Shown here: piece after piece, positions 23,115 to 32,654 of the stretch
Layout: the number at the start of each line of letters is the position of its first letter
How positions within the stretch are numbered: the first letter of the stretch is position 1
From: Asaia bogorensis
GTDB lineage: Bacteria; Pseudomonadota; Alphaproteobacteria; Acetobacterales; Acetobacteraceae
DNA: 64,000 bases
Direction of reading: 5' to 3'
Assembly (NCBI GenBank): GCA_945873195.1
Contig: CAMCDA010000003.1
Location: forward strand, 1-64,000
Program-made: the position numbers and the translations under genes
The notes under the pieces: model-generated
What the model was told of the DNA's origin: nothing
What the model saw: only the letters and a program-made list of their open reading frames with translations
The model's database searches: none

Positions 23115-24194
23115 ATGGCTGTTCGTGACGAAACGAGGATGCTGCTCGAAACCATGCAGCGCCTGTTTGAAGATATGGCGACCAAGCAGGTTGCCGACGC
23201 ATCGGAAACCGGCAAGTTCGCCGCCGATCTGTGGGCGGCAGTGGCCGAAACCGGTGTGCCGCACGCGGCCTTGCCGGAGTCAGCCGGCGGCGCCGACGCC
23301 GAATGGGAAGATCTGTACTACGTCCTGCGCGTGGCCGGCCGCTTCTCCGCCCCGATCCCGCTGGCGGAAACCATGCTCGCCGGCTGGGTCGCCGCCAGCG
23401 CGGGTCTGGACACGGTCGATGGACCGATGACGGTCGGGCCGGTGCGTGCCACCGATGTCCTGACGCTGACGGCCGATGGCAATGGCTGGCGCCTGAACGG
23501 CACCGCGAGCCGCCTGCCCTACGCCACCAGCGCCGAACGCATCATCCTGATCGCGGACGGCCCGGATGGAGAGATGGCGGTCGCGCTCGATGGCACCGCC
23601 GGTGCAACGGTCGCCCCCGGCAAGAACATCGCCAATGAGGCGCGCGACACGCTGACCTTCGACAACCTGCGCCTCGAAGCCGACGCCGCCCGTCCCTTGG
23701 GTGCCGGTGTGTCCCGCGCCGCGCTCTATCGCCGGGGCGCGCTCGCGCGGGCCACGATGATGTCGGGCGCTATGGAGAACGCGATGGACCTGGCCTGCAC
23801 CTACGCCCAGCAGCGCGTGCAGTTCGGCCGTCCGATCTCGAAGTTCCAGGCCGTGCAGCAGAACCTGGCCGTCCTCGCCAGCCAGACCGCCGCCGCCGTG
23901 GCCGCCGCCAACCTGGGCATCCAGGCGCTGAACAAGGATGAGGAACGGCAGGAATTCCTGATCGCCACAGCCAAGGCCCGCGTCGGCGAAGCCGCGACCC
24001 TGGCGTGTGAAATCGCGCATCAGGCCCATGGCGCGATCGGGTTCACGAAGGAATACGCGCTGCAACTCTCCACCCGCCGCCTGTGGTCCTGGCGGGAGGA
24101 ATTCGGCTCCGACCCCGAATGGGCGGCGAAGCTGGGCGCCTATTTCTGCGCGAAGGGGGCCGATGAGCTCTGGCCGACGCTGACGGCGGCGTGA
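23115..24194 (+). CDS. Acyl-CoA dehydrogenase, second of a pair
   Basis: A 359-residue acyl-CoA dehydrogenase-family protein. The N-terminal domain (LPESAGGADAEWEDLYYVLRVAG) and the C-terminal domain (YAQQRVQFGRPISKFQAVQQNLAVLAS, AHQAHGAIGFTKEYALQLSTRRLW) are clear. The central beta domain is short and lacks the usual T-E-P-x-x-G-S-D flavin motif seen in its neighbour. This suggests a partner subunit that contributes to the active site rather than a stand-alone enzyme. It starts 11 bp after the first dehydrogenase, preceded by AAGGAGACG, and its stop overlaps the C13 lipoprotein gene (GTGA). Confidence 0.9.
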   Translation: MAVRDETRMLLETMQRLFEDMATKQVADASETGKFAADLWAAVAETGVPHAALPESAGGADAEWEDLYYVLRVAGRFSAPIPLAETMLAGWVAASAGLDTVDGPMTVGPVRATDVLTLTADGNGWRLNGTASRLPYATSAERIILIADGPDGEMAVALDGTAGATVAPGKNIANEARDTLTFDNLRLEADAARPLGAGVSRAALYRRGALARATMMSGAMENAMDLACTYAQQRVQFGRPISKFQAVQQNLAVLASQTAAAVAAANLGIQALNKDEERQEFLIATAKARVGEAATLACEIAHQAHGAIGFTKEYALQLSTRRLWSWREEFGSDPEWAAKLGAYFCAKGADELWPTLTAA

Positions 24195-24973
24195 TCCAAC
24201 GCAAAGGGGCGGCCGGCCTTGGATGGCTGGCCGCCCTGTTGTTGGTACTGACCGGGTGCGTGCAGACGTCTGAGATCCCCGGCCATGCCACCGGGCCGAC
24301 CACGATGCTTCCCTATCGCGCCGTGCTGGTCGCCGGCAGCGATGACACGCAAGCGTTCGACAACGCCGTCGCCCGCATGCGCGCATGGCTGCTGGAAACC
24401 GAGGGCGCCCGGCCCGCCGCGATTACTGCCTTTAGCGCCACGCCGGCCGTCGCCGGCCAGAATGGGATCGGGCGGGCCGATGCGACGGCGGTCATGCGCC
24501 GGATCGCCAACCTGCGCCCCGACTCCGGAGAAGGCTGCTTCGTCTTCGTCACATCCCACGGCGTGCCGGAGCGGGGCGTCGCCATGACCGCCAGCCGCCA
24601 GACGATCGGCCCCGAGGTGCTGCACAGCGCGCTCCGCGCCGGCTGCGGCGACCGGCCAACGGTCGTGATTGTCTCCGGCTGTTTCAGCGGGTTGTTCGCA
24701 CAGCCGCCGATGCGCCAGGACAACCGGATCATCCTGACCGCGGCGCGCATGGATCGGCCGTCCTTCGGATGCGGCGCGTCCGATCGCTATACATATTTCG
24801 ATGAATGTCTGTTCGACAGCCTGTCGACTGGGCCACGTTGGAGCGACATCTATCGCGCGACCTCGGCCTGCGTGTCGTACAAGGAGGCCCAGCAGAAAGT
24901 GCCGCCATCAATGCCACAAGCCTGGTTCGGCGCGGTGGACGCCACGGTCGTGGCGCCGAGCGTCAGGCGGTAG
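24191..24973 (+). CDS. C13 (legumain/caspase-like) peptidase-family lipoprotein
   Basis: A 260-residue protein with a lipoprotein signal (LLLVLTGC, Cys23) and a caspase-like fold. Strand-end motifs FVFVTSHG (His123) and VVIVSGCFSG (Cys164) give the His/Cys dyad of clan CD family C13 proteases. It would be anchored in the outer or inner membrane facing the periplasm. It begins with GTG overlapping the stop of the acyl-CoA dehydrogenase, so it is cotranscribed with a catabolic operon, an odd context. A strong terminator follows. Substrates of bacterial C13 proteins are unknown. Confidence 0.8.
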   Translation: MIQRKGAAGLGWLAALLLVLTGCVQTSEIPGHATGPTTMLPYRAVLVAGSDDTQAFDNAVARMRAWLLETEGARPAAITAFSATPAVAGQNGIGRADATAVMRRIANLRPDSGEGCFVFVTSHGVPERGVAMTASRQTIGPEVLHSALRAGCGDRPTVVIVSGCFSGLFAQPPMRQDNRIILTAARMDRPSFGCGASDRYTYFDECLFDSLSTGPRWSDIYRATSACVSYKEAQQKVPPSMPQAWFGAVDATVVAPSVRR

Positions 24974-24978
24974 GAGGG

Positions 24979-25003
24979 GCGCCCTCCTGAACCAGGAGGG
25001 CGC
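24979..25003. terminator. Terminator between the C13 gene and ftsZ
   Basis: GCGCCCTCCTG (24979-24989) pairs perfectly with CAGGAGGGCGC (24993-25003) around AAC. It lies between the convergent C13 lipoprotein and ftsZ genes and probably serves both. Confidence 0.75.
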
Positions 25004-25017
25004 GTTGTCCCATCAGG

Positions 25018-26619
25018 TCAGGAAGACTGCCGCCGCAGGAACGCCGGGATCTCGATCCCGACATCGCTGTTGGTCTGCGCCTGTGGCGCGGGCGCCGCCT
25101 GGGTTTCCGACACGACTGGAGTCATCGTCGGGGCACGCCGTTCGGTCTGCGGTGCCACGGGTGCCGCTGGAGCCTGCCCCGCGCTGCGCCGGAACACGCC
25201 CGTCACCGCCTTGAACAGCTTGTTGCCAACCGGTTCATTCGCCGACGGAGTCACCGGGGTGCTGACCGGCGGGGTGGTCGCCGGGCGCAAGGTCTCGGTG
25301 AACAACTCACCGCGCGGCGGCGGCTGCTGCGGCTGCTGCGGTTGGGCGTGCGTGCGCAACTGAAGCGTCTGAGGCTGCTGCACCTGCGGCTGCTGCGTGA
25401 ACTGCGTGGCCGGATGCTGGATCTCCACTTCCTGTTCGGCGACCTGCTGCATGCGCGGGGTCACGATCGGCTGCGGCATGATCTGACGCACGGTATTGCC
25501 CACCGTCATCGTCGCCATCAGCGGCTGCGCCGACTCGTGGTCGTCCGAGTCGCCGCCATGCGACACGCCATGGGGCGCAATCGGCTGCGGTGACGGCATT
25601 CCGCCGCCGTTCACCACGGTCAAGGGCGGCCGCTGCCGTTCCCCACGCGGCGAATCGATGCCGGTCGCGACGACCGAGACCCGGATTCGCCCGGTCAGCG
25701 ACTCGTCGACGGCGGAACCGAAGATCACGTTCGCTTCCTCATCCACTTCCTCGCGGATGCGGTTGGCGGCCTGGTCGACCTCGAACAGGGTCAGGTCGTC
25801 GCCGCCGGTGATGTTGATCAGCAGGCCGCGCGCGCCCGACATGCTGGTGTCTTCCAGCAACGGGTTGTTGATTGCGGATTCGGCGGCGCGGATGGCGCGG
25901 TTCTCGCCCTCGGCTTCGCCCGTGCCCATCATCGCCTTGCCCATTTCCGCCATGACGGTGCGGATATCGGCGAAGTCGAGGTTCACCAAGCCATGGACCA
26001 TCATCAGGTCGGTGACGCCGCGCACGCCCATGTAAAGGACCTGGTCGGCCATCTGGAACGCGTCCTTCCAGGTGGTCCGCTCATTCGCCATCCGGAACAG
26101 GTTCTGGTTCGGGATAACGATCAGCGTGTCCACATACTGCTGCAGCTCGGCGATACCGGCCTCGGCCGCCTTTTGCCGGCGCCCGCCTTCGAACCCGAAG
26201 GGCTTGGTGACCACGCCGACGGTCAGGATGCCGCGCTCGCGCGCCATGCGGGCGATCACGGGGGACGCGCCGGTGCCGGTGCCGCCGCCCATGCCGGCGG
26301 TGATGAACACCATGTGCGATCCGCTCAGGTGGCGGTCGAGCTCATCGGCGGCTTCCTCGGCCGCGGCGCGCCCGATCTCGGGCTTCGCGCCGGCGCCCAG
26401 ACCCTCGGTCAGATGCGGGCCGAGTTGGATGCGCCGGTCGGCTTTGCTGTGGGTGAGCTGCTGGGCGTCGGTATTGGCCACCACGAACTCCACCCCCTGG
26501 AGGTTCAAGGCGATCATGTTGTTGACGGCGTTCGTGCCACCACCGCCAACACCGATCACGGTGATGCGGGGGGTGAAATCCGTATGGCTGATGGTCGGCG
26601 GGATCAGGTTGAGTGTCAC
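25018..26619 (-). CDS. ftsZ: Cell division GTPase FtsZ
   Basis: FtsZ polymerises into the division ring. At 533 residues it is long because of an extended linker. The GTP-binding motif GGGTGTG is at residues 111-117 and the catalytic T7 loop NLDFADIR at about 213-220. The globular core ends near residue 325. A Gln/Pro-rich disordered linker of about 190 residues follows, then the C-terminal anchor peptide [14 protein letters not shown] that binds FtsA and other tethers. It is the last gene of the dcw cluster, 75 bp after ftsA, and ends at a strong hairpin. Confidence 0.98.
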   Translation of the reverse strand: MTLNLIPPTISHTDFTPRITVIGVGGGGTNAVNNMIALNLQGVEFVVANTDAQQLTHSKADRRIQLGPHLTEGLGAGAKPEIGRAAAEEAADELDRHLSGSHMVFITAGMGGGTGTGASPVIARMARERGILTVGVVTKPFGFEGGRRQKAAEAGIAELQQYVDTLIVIPNQNLFRMANERTTWKDAFQMADQVLYMGVRGVTDLMMVHGLVNLDFADIRTVMAEMGKAMMGTGEAEGENRAIRAAESAINNPLLEDTSMSGARGLLINITGGDDLTLFEVDQAANRIREEVDEEANVIFGSAVDESLTGRIRVSVVATGIDSPRGERQRPPLTVVNGGGMPSPQPIAPHGVSHGGDSDDHESAQPLMATMTVGNTVRQIMPQPIVTPRMQQVAEQEVEIQHPATQFTQQPQVQQPQTLQLRTHAQPQQPQQPPPRGELFTETLRPATTPPVSTPVTPSANEPVGNKLFKAVTGVFRRSAGQAPAAPVAPQTERRAPTMTPVVSETQAAPAPQAQTNSDVGIEIPAFLRRQSS

Positions 26620-26694
26620 TGCGGTTCTCCCCCGTATTTGGACGGGTCGGCGGTTAAGGTCGTAGTTACGACAGAGGCTCCGATTCGCGAGAGG

Positions 26695-27990
26695 TCACAC
26701 GCGATCCTTGAGAAAATTTACAACCCAGCGGAACCATCCGGGCTGCTCCGGCGGGTCCAGGTCGACGTCGTGAAAGGTCCGACCCTCGCCGGCTGACCAG
26801 GCCAGCAGGCCGGCGGCGACGGCAAAGGCCGGGCCGGAGGCAAGTTCGGGCAAACCACGGATGGTTGCCGGACGTCCCAACCGCACCTGCCGGCCGAGCG
26901 TCCGGGCCGCCATTTCGCGCAGGCCGGGCAATTGGCAGGCTCCGCCGGTCAGCACGATCCGGGTGCGGCCCATCCCGGCGCTGTCGAGGCGATCCTTAAC
27001 GTATTCAAAGGTTTCCTCGATGCGGGGGCGGATGATGTTCACCACCATGCTGCGCGGCACGCGGGCCAGCTGGTGGTCTTCTTCTTCTCCCACCAACGGC
27101 ACCGGCAGCATTTCGTTATCGTCGTCCGGGCTTTTCTCGACGTTGCCGTAAAGCGTCTTCAGCCGTTCGGCATGGGCGAGCGTGGTGGAAAGCCCGGTCG
27201 CGAGGTCCTTGGTGACATGCAGCCCGCCGATCGGCAGTTGGGCGGTGTGCAGCAACTGGTTTTCCGCGAAGACCGCGATCCCGGTGGTGCCGCCGCCCAT
27301 GTCGATGACGGTGGCGCCCAGTTCCCGCTCATCCGGGACCAGCGTGGACAGGCCGGCGGCCATGGGGGCGGAGACCAGCTCCTCGATTTCCAGGTCGCAG
27401 CGGGCGATGCAGGCTTCCAGCGACCGCAGCGCGGTGGCGGCGGCGTCGACGATGTGCAGGCGGGCGCCGAGGGTCGTGCAGAACAGGCCGCGAGGGTCGG
27501 TAACGCGGTCGGTGGCGTCGGCCGAGAATTGCAGCGGGATCGCATGGATCGACTGCCGGCCGTCGATCAGCGCCCGGGTGCGGCCTTCGTGGACGACGCC
27601 GCGAATGTCCTCATCGGACACGGCGCGCCCGCCGACGGGCCATTGCACGTTGTAAAGGCGCGATTCCGGCTGGCCGCAGCTCAGGTTCACGATCACCCGT
27701 TGCAGCCGGGTGTCGGCCATGTCCTCTGCCTGGCCGACACAGGCGCGGATGGCGCGTTCGGCCTGCTCCAGGTCGACGATCCCGCCGCCATTCACGCCCC
27801 GACCCTTTTGCCAGCCGAAGCCCAGCACCCGCGGCTTGCCGTCGCTGTCGATGCGGGCGATCAGGCAGGCGACCTTGGTGGTGCCGATATCCAGCACGCC
27901 GAACGAGCCGGTCCGGTGCGGCCGGCCGCGGTCCGGTTCGGCGGGCGGTTCATCCGGCGGAGGCAAAGCGCGACGGGGCATGTCATTCAT
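26695..27990 (-). CDS. ftsA: Cell division protein FtsA
   Basis: FtsA is an actin-like ATPase that tethers FtsZ to the membrane. The 431-residue protein shows GVLDIGTTKVACLIAR (phosphate 1), VIDMGGGTTGIAVF (phosphate 2) and IVLTGGACQLPGL (adenosine motif). The C-terminus GWFRWVVNFLKDRV is the amphipathic membrane-targeting helix. The first 27 residues are Pro-rich and not conserved. It follows ftsQ with a 12-bp gap. Confidence 0.97.
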   Translation of the reverse strand: MNDMPRRALPPPDEPPAEPDRGRPHRTGSFGVLDIGTTKVACLIARIDSDGKPRVLGFGWQKGRGVNGGGIVDLEQAERAIRACVGQAEDMADTRLQRVIVNLSCGQPESRLYNVQWPVGGRAVSDEDIRGVVHEGRTRALIDGRQSIHAIPLQFSADATDRVTDPRGLFCTTLGARLHIVDAAATALRSLEACIARCDLEIEELVSAPMAAGLSTLVPDERELGATVIDMGGGTTGIAVFAENQLLHTAQLPIGGLHVTKDLATGLSTTLAHAERLKTLYGNVEKSPDDDNEMLPVPLVGEEEDHQLARVPRSMVVNIIRPRIEETFEYVKDRLDSAGMGRTRIVLTGGACQLPGLREMAARTLGRQVRLGRPATIRGLPELASGPAFAVAAGLLAWSAGEGRTFHDVDLDPPEQPGWFRWVVNFLKDRV

Positions 27991-28002
27991 TCCCGGGCAT
28001 CC

Positions 28003-28887
28003 TCAGATGGGTTTCTTGCTGCTGGCGGGCAGCGTGGGGGCGCCGACGGTCGCCGTATCCCCCTTGCCCTCGCCCTTGGCGTCGGCGCGCGGACGCACCA
28101 CCAGCCGGTCGGGTAGCCGCAGATCGATGGTGGACAGCGGCCGGTCGAGGATCGCCTGCGTCTGCTGCAACTGGATCAGCCGATCCAGCGCCGCGATCTC
28201 ATGCCCCTCGGGCAGCATCACGTCGGCGTTGTTCTTCATGCGCAGGTTCCAGCGGCGCTCCGCCACCCGCACGGCGGCGACCACGCGGCCGGTCAAGGCG
28301 GGGCGTTCCCGGATGGCGTCCAGCAGAACGGCAGCCGGCACGGGCGCGCCGGCCCCGACGACCAGGGGCAGATGGCGGAAATGCGCGACGTCCTGATTAT
28401 CGACCACCAGGCCGGCGCGATCGATCAGCACGAACTTGCCGTTGTGCTGCCAGATGGCGAAGGGGCGGCGTTCCTGGAGGAACACGACGACGGTATTGGG
28501 CAGCCGGCGCTCGACCGTGGCCTGCTCCACCCAGGTCAGTTCCTCGATCCGCTTGCGGGCCTGCTCGACCGAGAAGCCGAGGATCGGATCCCCCTTCGTC
28601 ACCCCCAACGCCGCCCGCAACATCGGTTCAGGCGTATTCGCTCGGCCTTCAATCACGACGTCCGTGATGCGGAGGCCGGCGAAGCCCATGGCGCCGCCCA
28701 CGCGGTCCCGGAAGGACAGGACGCTGCCGCTGGGATCGGCGGTGCGGACGATGGCGGCGCCGAGGGCCAGGACCAGGACGGTGAACAGCACCCAGGCGGC
28801 CGGCCGCGTGTATTTACGCAGGCGGCGCTTGGCCATGTCCCACTTGGACAGCCGGTCCTTGACCGAGTTGCTGGGGCGCTTGCTCAT
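28003..28887 (-). CDS. ftsQ: Cell division protein FtsQ
   Basis: FtsQ is a bitopic divisome scaffold. The 294-residue protein has a basic cytoplasmic N-terminus and one transmembrane helix (AAWVLFTVLVLALGAAIV, about residues 31-48). A POTRA domain begins at GLRITDVVIEGRANTP, and a beta domain with VVVFLQERRPFAIWQHNGKF follows. The C-terminal tail is Lys/Gly-rich. The 358-bp gap upstream, unusual in this tightly packed cluster, holds a long REP-like hairpin, so ftsQAZ may be transcribed partly from its own promoter. Confidence 0.93.
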   Translation of the reverse strand: MSKRPSNSVKDRLSKWDMAKRRLRKYTRPAAWVLFTVLVLALGAAIVRTADPSGSVLSFRDRVGGAMGFAGLRITDVVIEGRANTPEPMLRAALGVTKGDPILGFSVEQARKRIEELTWVEQATVERRLPNTVVVFLQERRPFAIWQHNGKFVLIDRAGLVVDNQDVAHFRHLPLVVGAGAPVPAAVLLDAIRERPALTGRVVAAVRVAERRWNLRMKNNADVMLPEGHEIAALDRLIQLQQTQAILDRPLSTIDLRLPDRLVVRPRADAKGEGKGDTATVGAPTLPASSKKPI

Positions 28888-29008
28888 GACGTTGCCCGCG
28901 GTGCCTGGGGGGTGGGTCCAACGGGCATCGGGACCGGCGGTGGTGAGGAGAGGGAATTGCCCTTCCCGCCATGGCCATGTGTGAGGCGGCGAGCACCCAT
29001 CTCCTCTC

Positions 29009-29119
29009 CGTCATGGCCGGGCTTGACCCGGCCACCCGCTCGATGGCGGAGCAACCCGGGAGGGCGGGTGTTGGTCCCAAACGTGGGGGTGGGTGGCCGG
29101 GTCAAGCCCGGCCATGACG
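29009..29119. repeat. REP-like inverted repeat, copy B (ddl-ftsQ gap)
   Basis: Arms of 29 bp at 29009-29037 and 29091-29119 are perfect inverted repeats (CGTCATGGCCGGGCTTGACC... mirrored). Each arm also folds on its own around a CTTGA loop. It fills much of the 28888-29245 gap inside the dcw cluster. No promoter is obvious in the rest of the gap. Confidence 0.8.
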
Positions 29120-29245
29120 AAGGGGGAGCGGGAAGCGCGCACAAGCCCGCCTTTGCCGGAAGGGGGATGGGAAGCAAGCGCCCGCCCGCCCATGACGGAG
29201 GGGTTGGGGCCGGTGCCCTCTCCCAACGCGTAACACCACCCTGCG

Positions 29246-30169
29246 TCACATCCGGCATGACGCGTTCTCCACCATCCAGGCGCACAGACGCGGGAAGCTC
29301 ATGCCCATGTGGGCGGCTTGCTCGGGCAGCAGCGATGTGGGGGTCAGGCCGGGCTGGGTGTTGATTTCCAGCAGCACCAGCCGCCCCGGCTCGCCCGCCG
29401 TGTCGTCGTAGCGGAAGTCGCAGCGGGACGCGCCGCGGCAGCCGATCGCCCGGTGCGCCGCCAGCGCCACATCCAGCGCCTGGGTATAGGCATCGGGATG
29501 CACCGGGGCGGGGATCAGATGGCGCGACCCGCCATCGGCGTATTTCGACTCATAATCATAGAACACCCCGGCATCGGCCAGGATCTCGGTCACCGCCAGC
29601 GCCCGGTCGCCCATCACGCCCACGGTCAGTTCGCGGCCGGGAATGAACTCCTCCACCATCGCGACCTTGCCGAAGCGCCAGGCGCGCGCGACCTCGGCCC
29701 GCCGGTTGTCGCCCGACCGGATGATCTCGACCCCGACCGAGGACCCCTCGTTCACCGGCTTGACCACGTAAGGCAGCGGCAGCGGATCGGCGGCCTCCAG
29801 TTCGGCGATATCGACCTCCCGCCCGCGCGCGATCGGCAGGCCGGCCGAGGCGAACACGGCCTTGGCCGCGGCCTTGTCCATCGCGACGGCGGAGGCCCGC
29901 ACGCCGGAATGCGTATAGGGAATGCCCATCCAATCGAGCACGCCCTGGATCGCCCCGTCCTCTCCGAACCGGCCATGCAGCGCGTTGAATGCCGCGTCGG
30001 GACGGGCGTCCTTCAGGGCGGCGATGACCGCGCCGAGGTCTTCCCCGACGTCGATCGGCGTGACGTCGAAACCGACCTCCCGCAGGGCGTCGATGACCTT
30101 CAGGCCGGATGACAGGCTGACTTCGCGTTCGGCGGAGATCCCGCCATACAGGACGGCGACTCGGGTCAT
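29246..30169 (-). CDS. ddl: D-alanine--D-alanine ligase
   Basis: Ddl joins two D-alanines for the peptidoglycan stem peptide in the cytoplasm. The 307-residue ATP-grasp protein has [14 protein letters not shown] (catalytic Glu), [15 protein letters not shown] (catalytic Ser), [19 protein letters not shown] (the Tyr typical of D-Ala specificity) and the metal-binding [23 protein letters not shown] at 30169 overlaps the murB stop as ATGA; the longer frame to 30241 lies inside murB and is rejected. Confidence 0.96.
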   Translation of the reverse strand: MTRVAVLYGGISAEREVSLSSGLKVIDALREVGFDVTPIDVGEDLGAVIAALKDARPDAAFNALHGRFGEDGAIQGVLDWMGIPYTHSGVRASAVAMDKAAAKAVFASAGLPIARGREVDIAELEAADPLPLPYVVKPVNEGSSVGVEIIRSGDNRRAEVARAWRFGKVAMVEEFIPGRELTVGVMGDRALAVTEILADAGVFYDYESKYADGGSRHLIPAPVHPDAYTQALDVALAAHRAIGCRGASRCDFRYDDTAGEPGRLVLLEINTQPGLTPTSLLPEQAAHMGMSFPRLCAWMVENASCRM

Positions 30170-31215
30170 GACAGGGGCTCCGGTGACGTGCTGTCCAGAG
30201 GTGGCGGGGCGGTGGGAATGCCGATGCGGCGGATTTCCCATTCGAGGGTCACGCCGGTGGCCGAACGGACGCGGCGGCGGACTTCCTCGCCCAGCGCCTC
30301 GATCTCGGTGGCGGTGCCGCCGCCGGTGTTGATCAGGAAGTTGCAGTGCTTCTCACTGACCTGTGCCCCGCCGAGGCGCAGGCCGCGGCAGCCGGCGGCG
30401 TCGATCAGTTCCCAGGCCTTCATCCCGTCCGGGTTGCGGAACGTGGACCCGCCCGTGCGCGACCGCACCGGCTGGGAGGCATCGCGCATCGCCCGGATTT
30501 CCCGCATCCGCTCCGCGATCACGGACGGCGCGCCGCGCAGGGCGTGGAAGCGGGCCGACACCACGACGGAGGCCGGTGGCAGGGAGGCATGGCGGTAGCC
30601 AAAGCGCAGGTCGGAGCCGAACAACCGCCGCCGCTCCCCCGAGCGGGTCACGATGTCGGCCCAATCCAGCGCCCCGGCGATATCGCCGCCATAGGCACCG
30701 GCATTCATCGCCACCGCGCCGCCGACGGAGCCGGGGATGCCGGACATGAACTCCAGCCCGGTCAGGCTGGCGGCGGCGGCATGTTCGGCGACGGTGACAT
30801 CCAGCGCGGCGGCACCGGTTTCGACCGCGGACCCGTCGACGCGCACGGCCGAGAAGCCACGCGCCAGCCGGACGGTCACGCCCGGCAGGCCGCCGTCGCG
30901 CACGATCAGGTTGGAGCAGGAGCCGATCACATGGACCGGGATTTCCAGCGGCAGGCGCGCCAGGAATTGCGCCAGGTCGTCGGCATCGGCGGGCCGGATC
31001 AGCACCTCCGCGTGGCCGCCGGCGCGGAACCAGGTGAATGGGGCCAGCGGCGCGTCGAATTGCACTCGGCCGCGCAGGGGCGGCAGCCGGTCGGCCGGCA
31101 CGGTGCGCGCGGGCAACGAGCCGCCCGACACGGTGATCGCGGGCGGTTGGCCGCCGGCCGATCCGGCGCCATTGCCGGCCCGGACCAACAAGGGAAGCGT
31201 GGTCGCGCCGCTCAT
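30166..31215 (-). CDS. murB: UDP-N-acetylenolpyruvoylglucosamine reductase
   Basis: MurB reduces UDP-GlcNAc-enolpyruvate to UDP-MurNAc with FAD and NADPH. Of 349 residues, about 55 are an N-terminal extension of low complexity. The flavin motifs are [28 protein letters not shown] and [20 protein letters not shown], and the proton-donor serine lies in [13 protein letters not shown] at 31215 overlaps the murC stop (ATGA). Both ends overlap neighbours, so murC, murB and ddl are one translational block. Confidence 0.96.
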   Translation of the reverse strand: MSGATTLPLLVRAGNGAGSAGGQPPAITVSGGSLPARTVPADRLPPLRGRVQFDAPLAPFTWFRAGGHAEVLIRPADADDLAQFLARLPLEIPVHVIGSCSNLIVRDGGLPGVTVRLARGFSAVRVDGSAVETGAAALDVTVAEHAAAASLTGLEFMSGIPGSVGGAVAMNAGAYGGDIAGALDWADIVTRSGERRRLFGSDLRFGYRHASLPPASVVVSARFHALRGAPSVIAERMREIRAMRDASQPVRSRTGGSTFRNPDGMKAWELIDAAGCRGLRLGGAQVSEKHCNFLINTGGGTATEIEALGEEVRRRVRSATGVTLEWEIRRIGIPTAPPPLDSTSPEPLS

Positions 31216-32654
31216 CCGCCACCGCCCGCGGCGCGCCGTGGGCTGCCGGATTGCAGTTCCGTGAGTTCCCCCGGCAGCGCGGCGGCCCAGTTGGTGATCG
31301 ATCCGGCGCCGAGGCACACCACGAAATCGCCGGGGCGGGCGATGGCATGGACCATTTCGCCGAGGCGGCCAGGGCTGGGCAGCGGCACGACGCTGCGGTG
31401 GCCGCGGGCGCGCAGGCCCTCCACCAAAGCGTCGCGGTTGATGCCGGGGATCGGCGCTTCGCCGGCGGCGTAGACATCGGCGATGATCACCGTGCCGGCG
31501 TCGTTCATGCAGGTGCAGAACTCGGCGAACAGGGATTCCAGGCGCGTGTAGCGGTGCGGCTGCACGACCGCCACGACATCGCGCGCGCCGGCCTGGCGGG
31601 CTGCCTTCAGCACGGCGGCGATTTCCACCGGGTGGTGGCCGTAATCGTCGATGACGGTGATGCCGCCGGCTTCCCCGGTCTTGGTGAAGCGGCGCTTGAC
31701 TCCCTTGAAGCCGAGGAAGGCGCTGCGCAGCGTGGCGTCGTCGATCTCCATTTCCACGCCCACGGCGATCGCGGCGAGCGCGTTCTGCACGTTGTGCGCG
31801 CCCAGCATCGGCAGGCGGAACGGCCCCATCCGGCGCGGCCTGTTGCGGAGCCTGTCGGTCACCGTGACCTCGAACGTCGAGCCCAGCTTGTCCGGCACGA
31901 CGCGGTCGGCGCGGACATCGGCCTGGGGGGAGAAGCCGTAGGTGATGATCCGGTGGTCCGACAGGCGCGGGATCATCTGCTGCACGCCGGGATGGTCGAT
32001 GCAGAGCACCGCGAAGCCGTAGAACGGGATATTGGCGACGAACTGGTCATAGCCGGCGACCATCGCCTCGGCGGTGCCCCAGTGGTCGAGGTGCTCCGGG
32101 TCCATGTTGGTGACGACGGCGATGACGGCGGGCAGGCGGAGGAAGGACCCGTCGCTCTCGTCGGCCTCCACCACCATCCACTCGCCGCCGCCCAGGCGCG
32201 TGTTGGTGCCGTAGGCATTGATGATGCCGCCGTTGATGACGGTGGGATCGAGCTGGGCGGCTTCCAGCACGCAGGCGATCAGGCTGGTGGTCGTGGTCTT
32301 GCCATGGGTGCCGCCCACGGCGATCGACCATTTCAGCCGCATCAGTTCGGCCAGCATCTCGGCACGCCGGACGACGGGGATCAGGCGGGCGCGGGCGGCG
32401 GCGACCTCGGGGTTGTCGCGCTTGACGGCGGTGGAGACGACGACGACCTGCGCGCCGCCGAGGTTCGCGGCGTCATGGCCGATGGTCACCGGGATGCCGG
32501 CGGCGCGGAGGCGCTGGACATTGCCGGACTCGGCGATGTCGCTGCCCTGCACGGCGTAGCCGAGGGTGTGCAGCACCTCGGCGATCCCGGACATGCCGAT
32601 GCCGCCGATGCCGACGAAGTGGATGGTGCCGATGGAAAGCGGTAGCGCCCTCAT
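31212..32654 (-). CDS. murC: UDP-N-acetylmuramate--L-alanine ligase
   Basis: MurC adds the first amino acid, L-alanine, to UDP-MurNAc. The 480-residue protein has an N-terminal Rossmann domain ([17 protein letters not shown]), the ATP P-loop [13 protein letters not shown] at about residues 113-125, the central [13 protein letters not shown], and a C-terminal domain with [14 protein letters not shown] and [10 protein letters not shown]. It overlaps murG upstream and murB downstream by 4 bp each. Confidence 0.97.
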   Translation of the reverse strand: MRALPLSIGTIHFVGIGGIGMSGIAEVLHTLGYAVQGSDIAESGNVQRLRAAGIPVTIGHDAANLGGAQVVVVSTAVKRDNPEVAAARARLIPVVRRAEMLAELMRLKWSIAVGGTHGKTTTTSLIACVLEAAQLDPTVINGGIINAYGTNTRLGGGEWMVVEADESDGSFLRLPAVIAVVTNMDPEHLDHWGTAEAMVAGYDQFVANIPFYGFAVLCIDHPGVQQMIPRLSDHRIITYGFSPQADVRADRVVPDKLGSTFEVTVTDRLRNRPRRMGPFRLPMLGAHNVQNALAAIAVGVEMEIDDATLRSAFLGFKGVKRRFTKTGEAGGITVIDDYGHHPVEIAAVLKAARQAGARDVVAVVQPHRYTRLESLFAEFCTCMNDAGTVIIADVYAAGEAPIPGINRDALVEGLRARGHRSVVPLPSPGRLGEMVHAIARPGDFVVCLGAGSITNWAAALPGELTELQSGSPRRAAGGGG

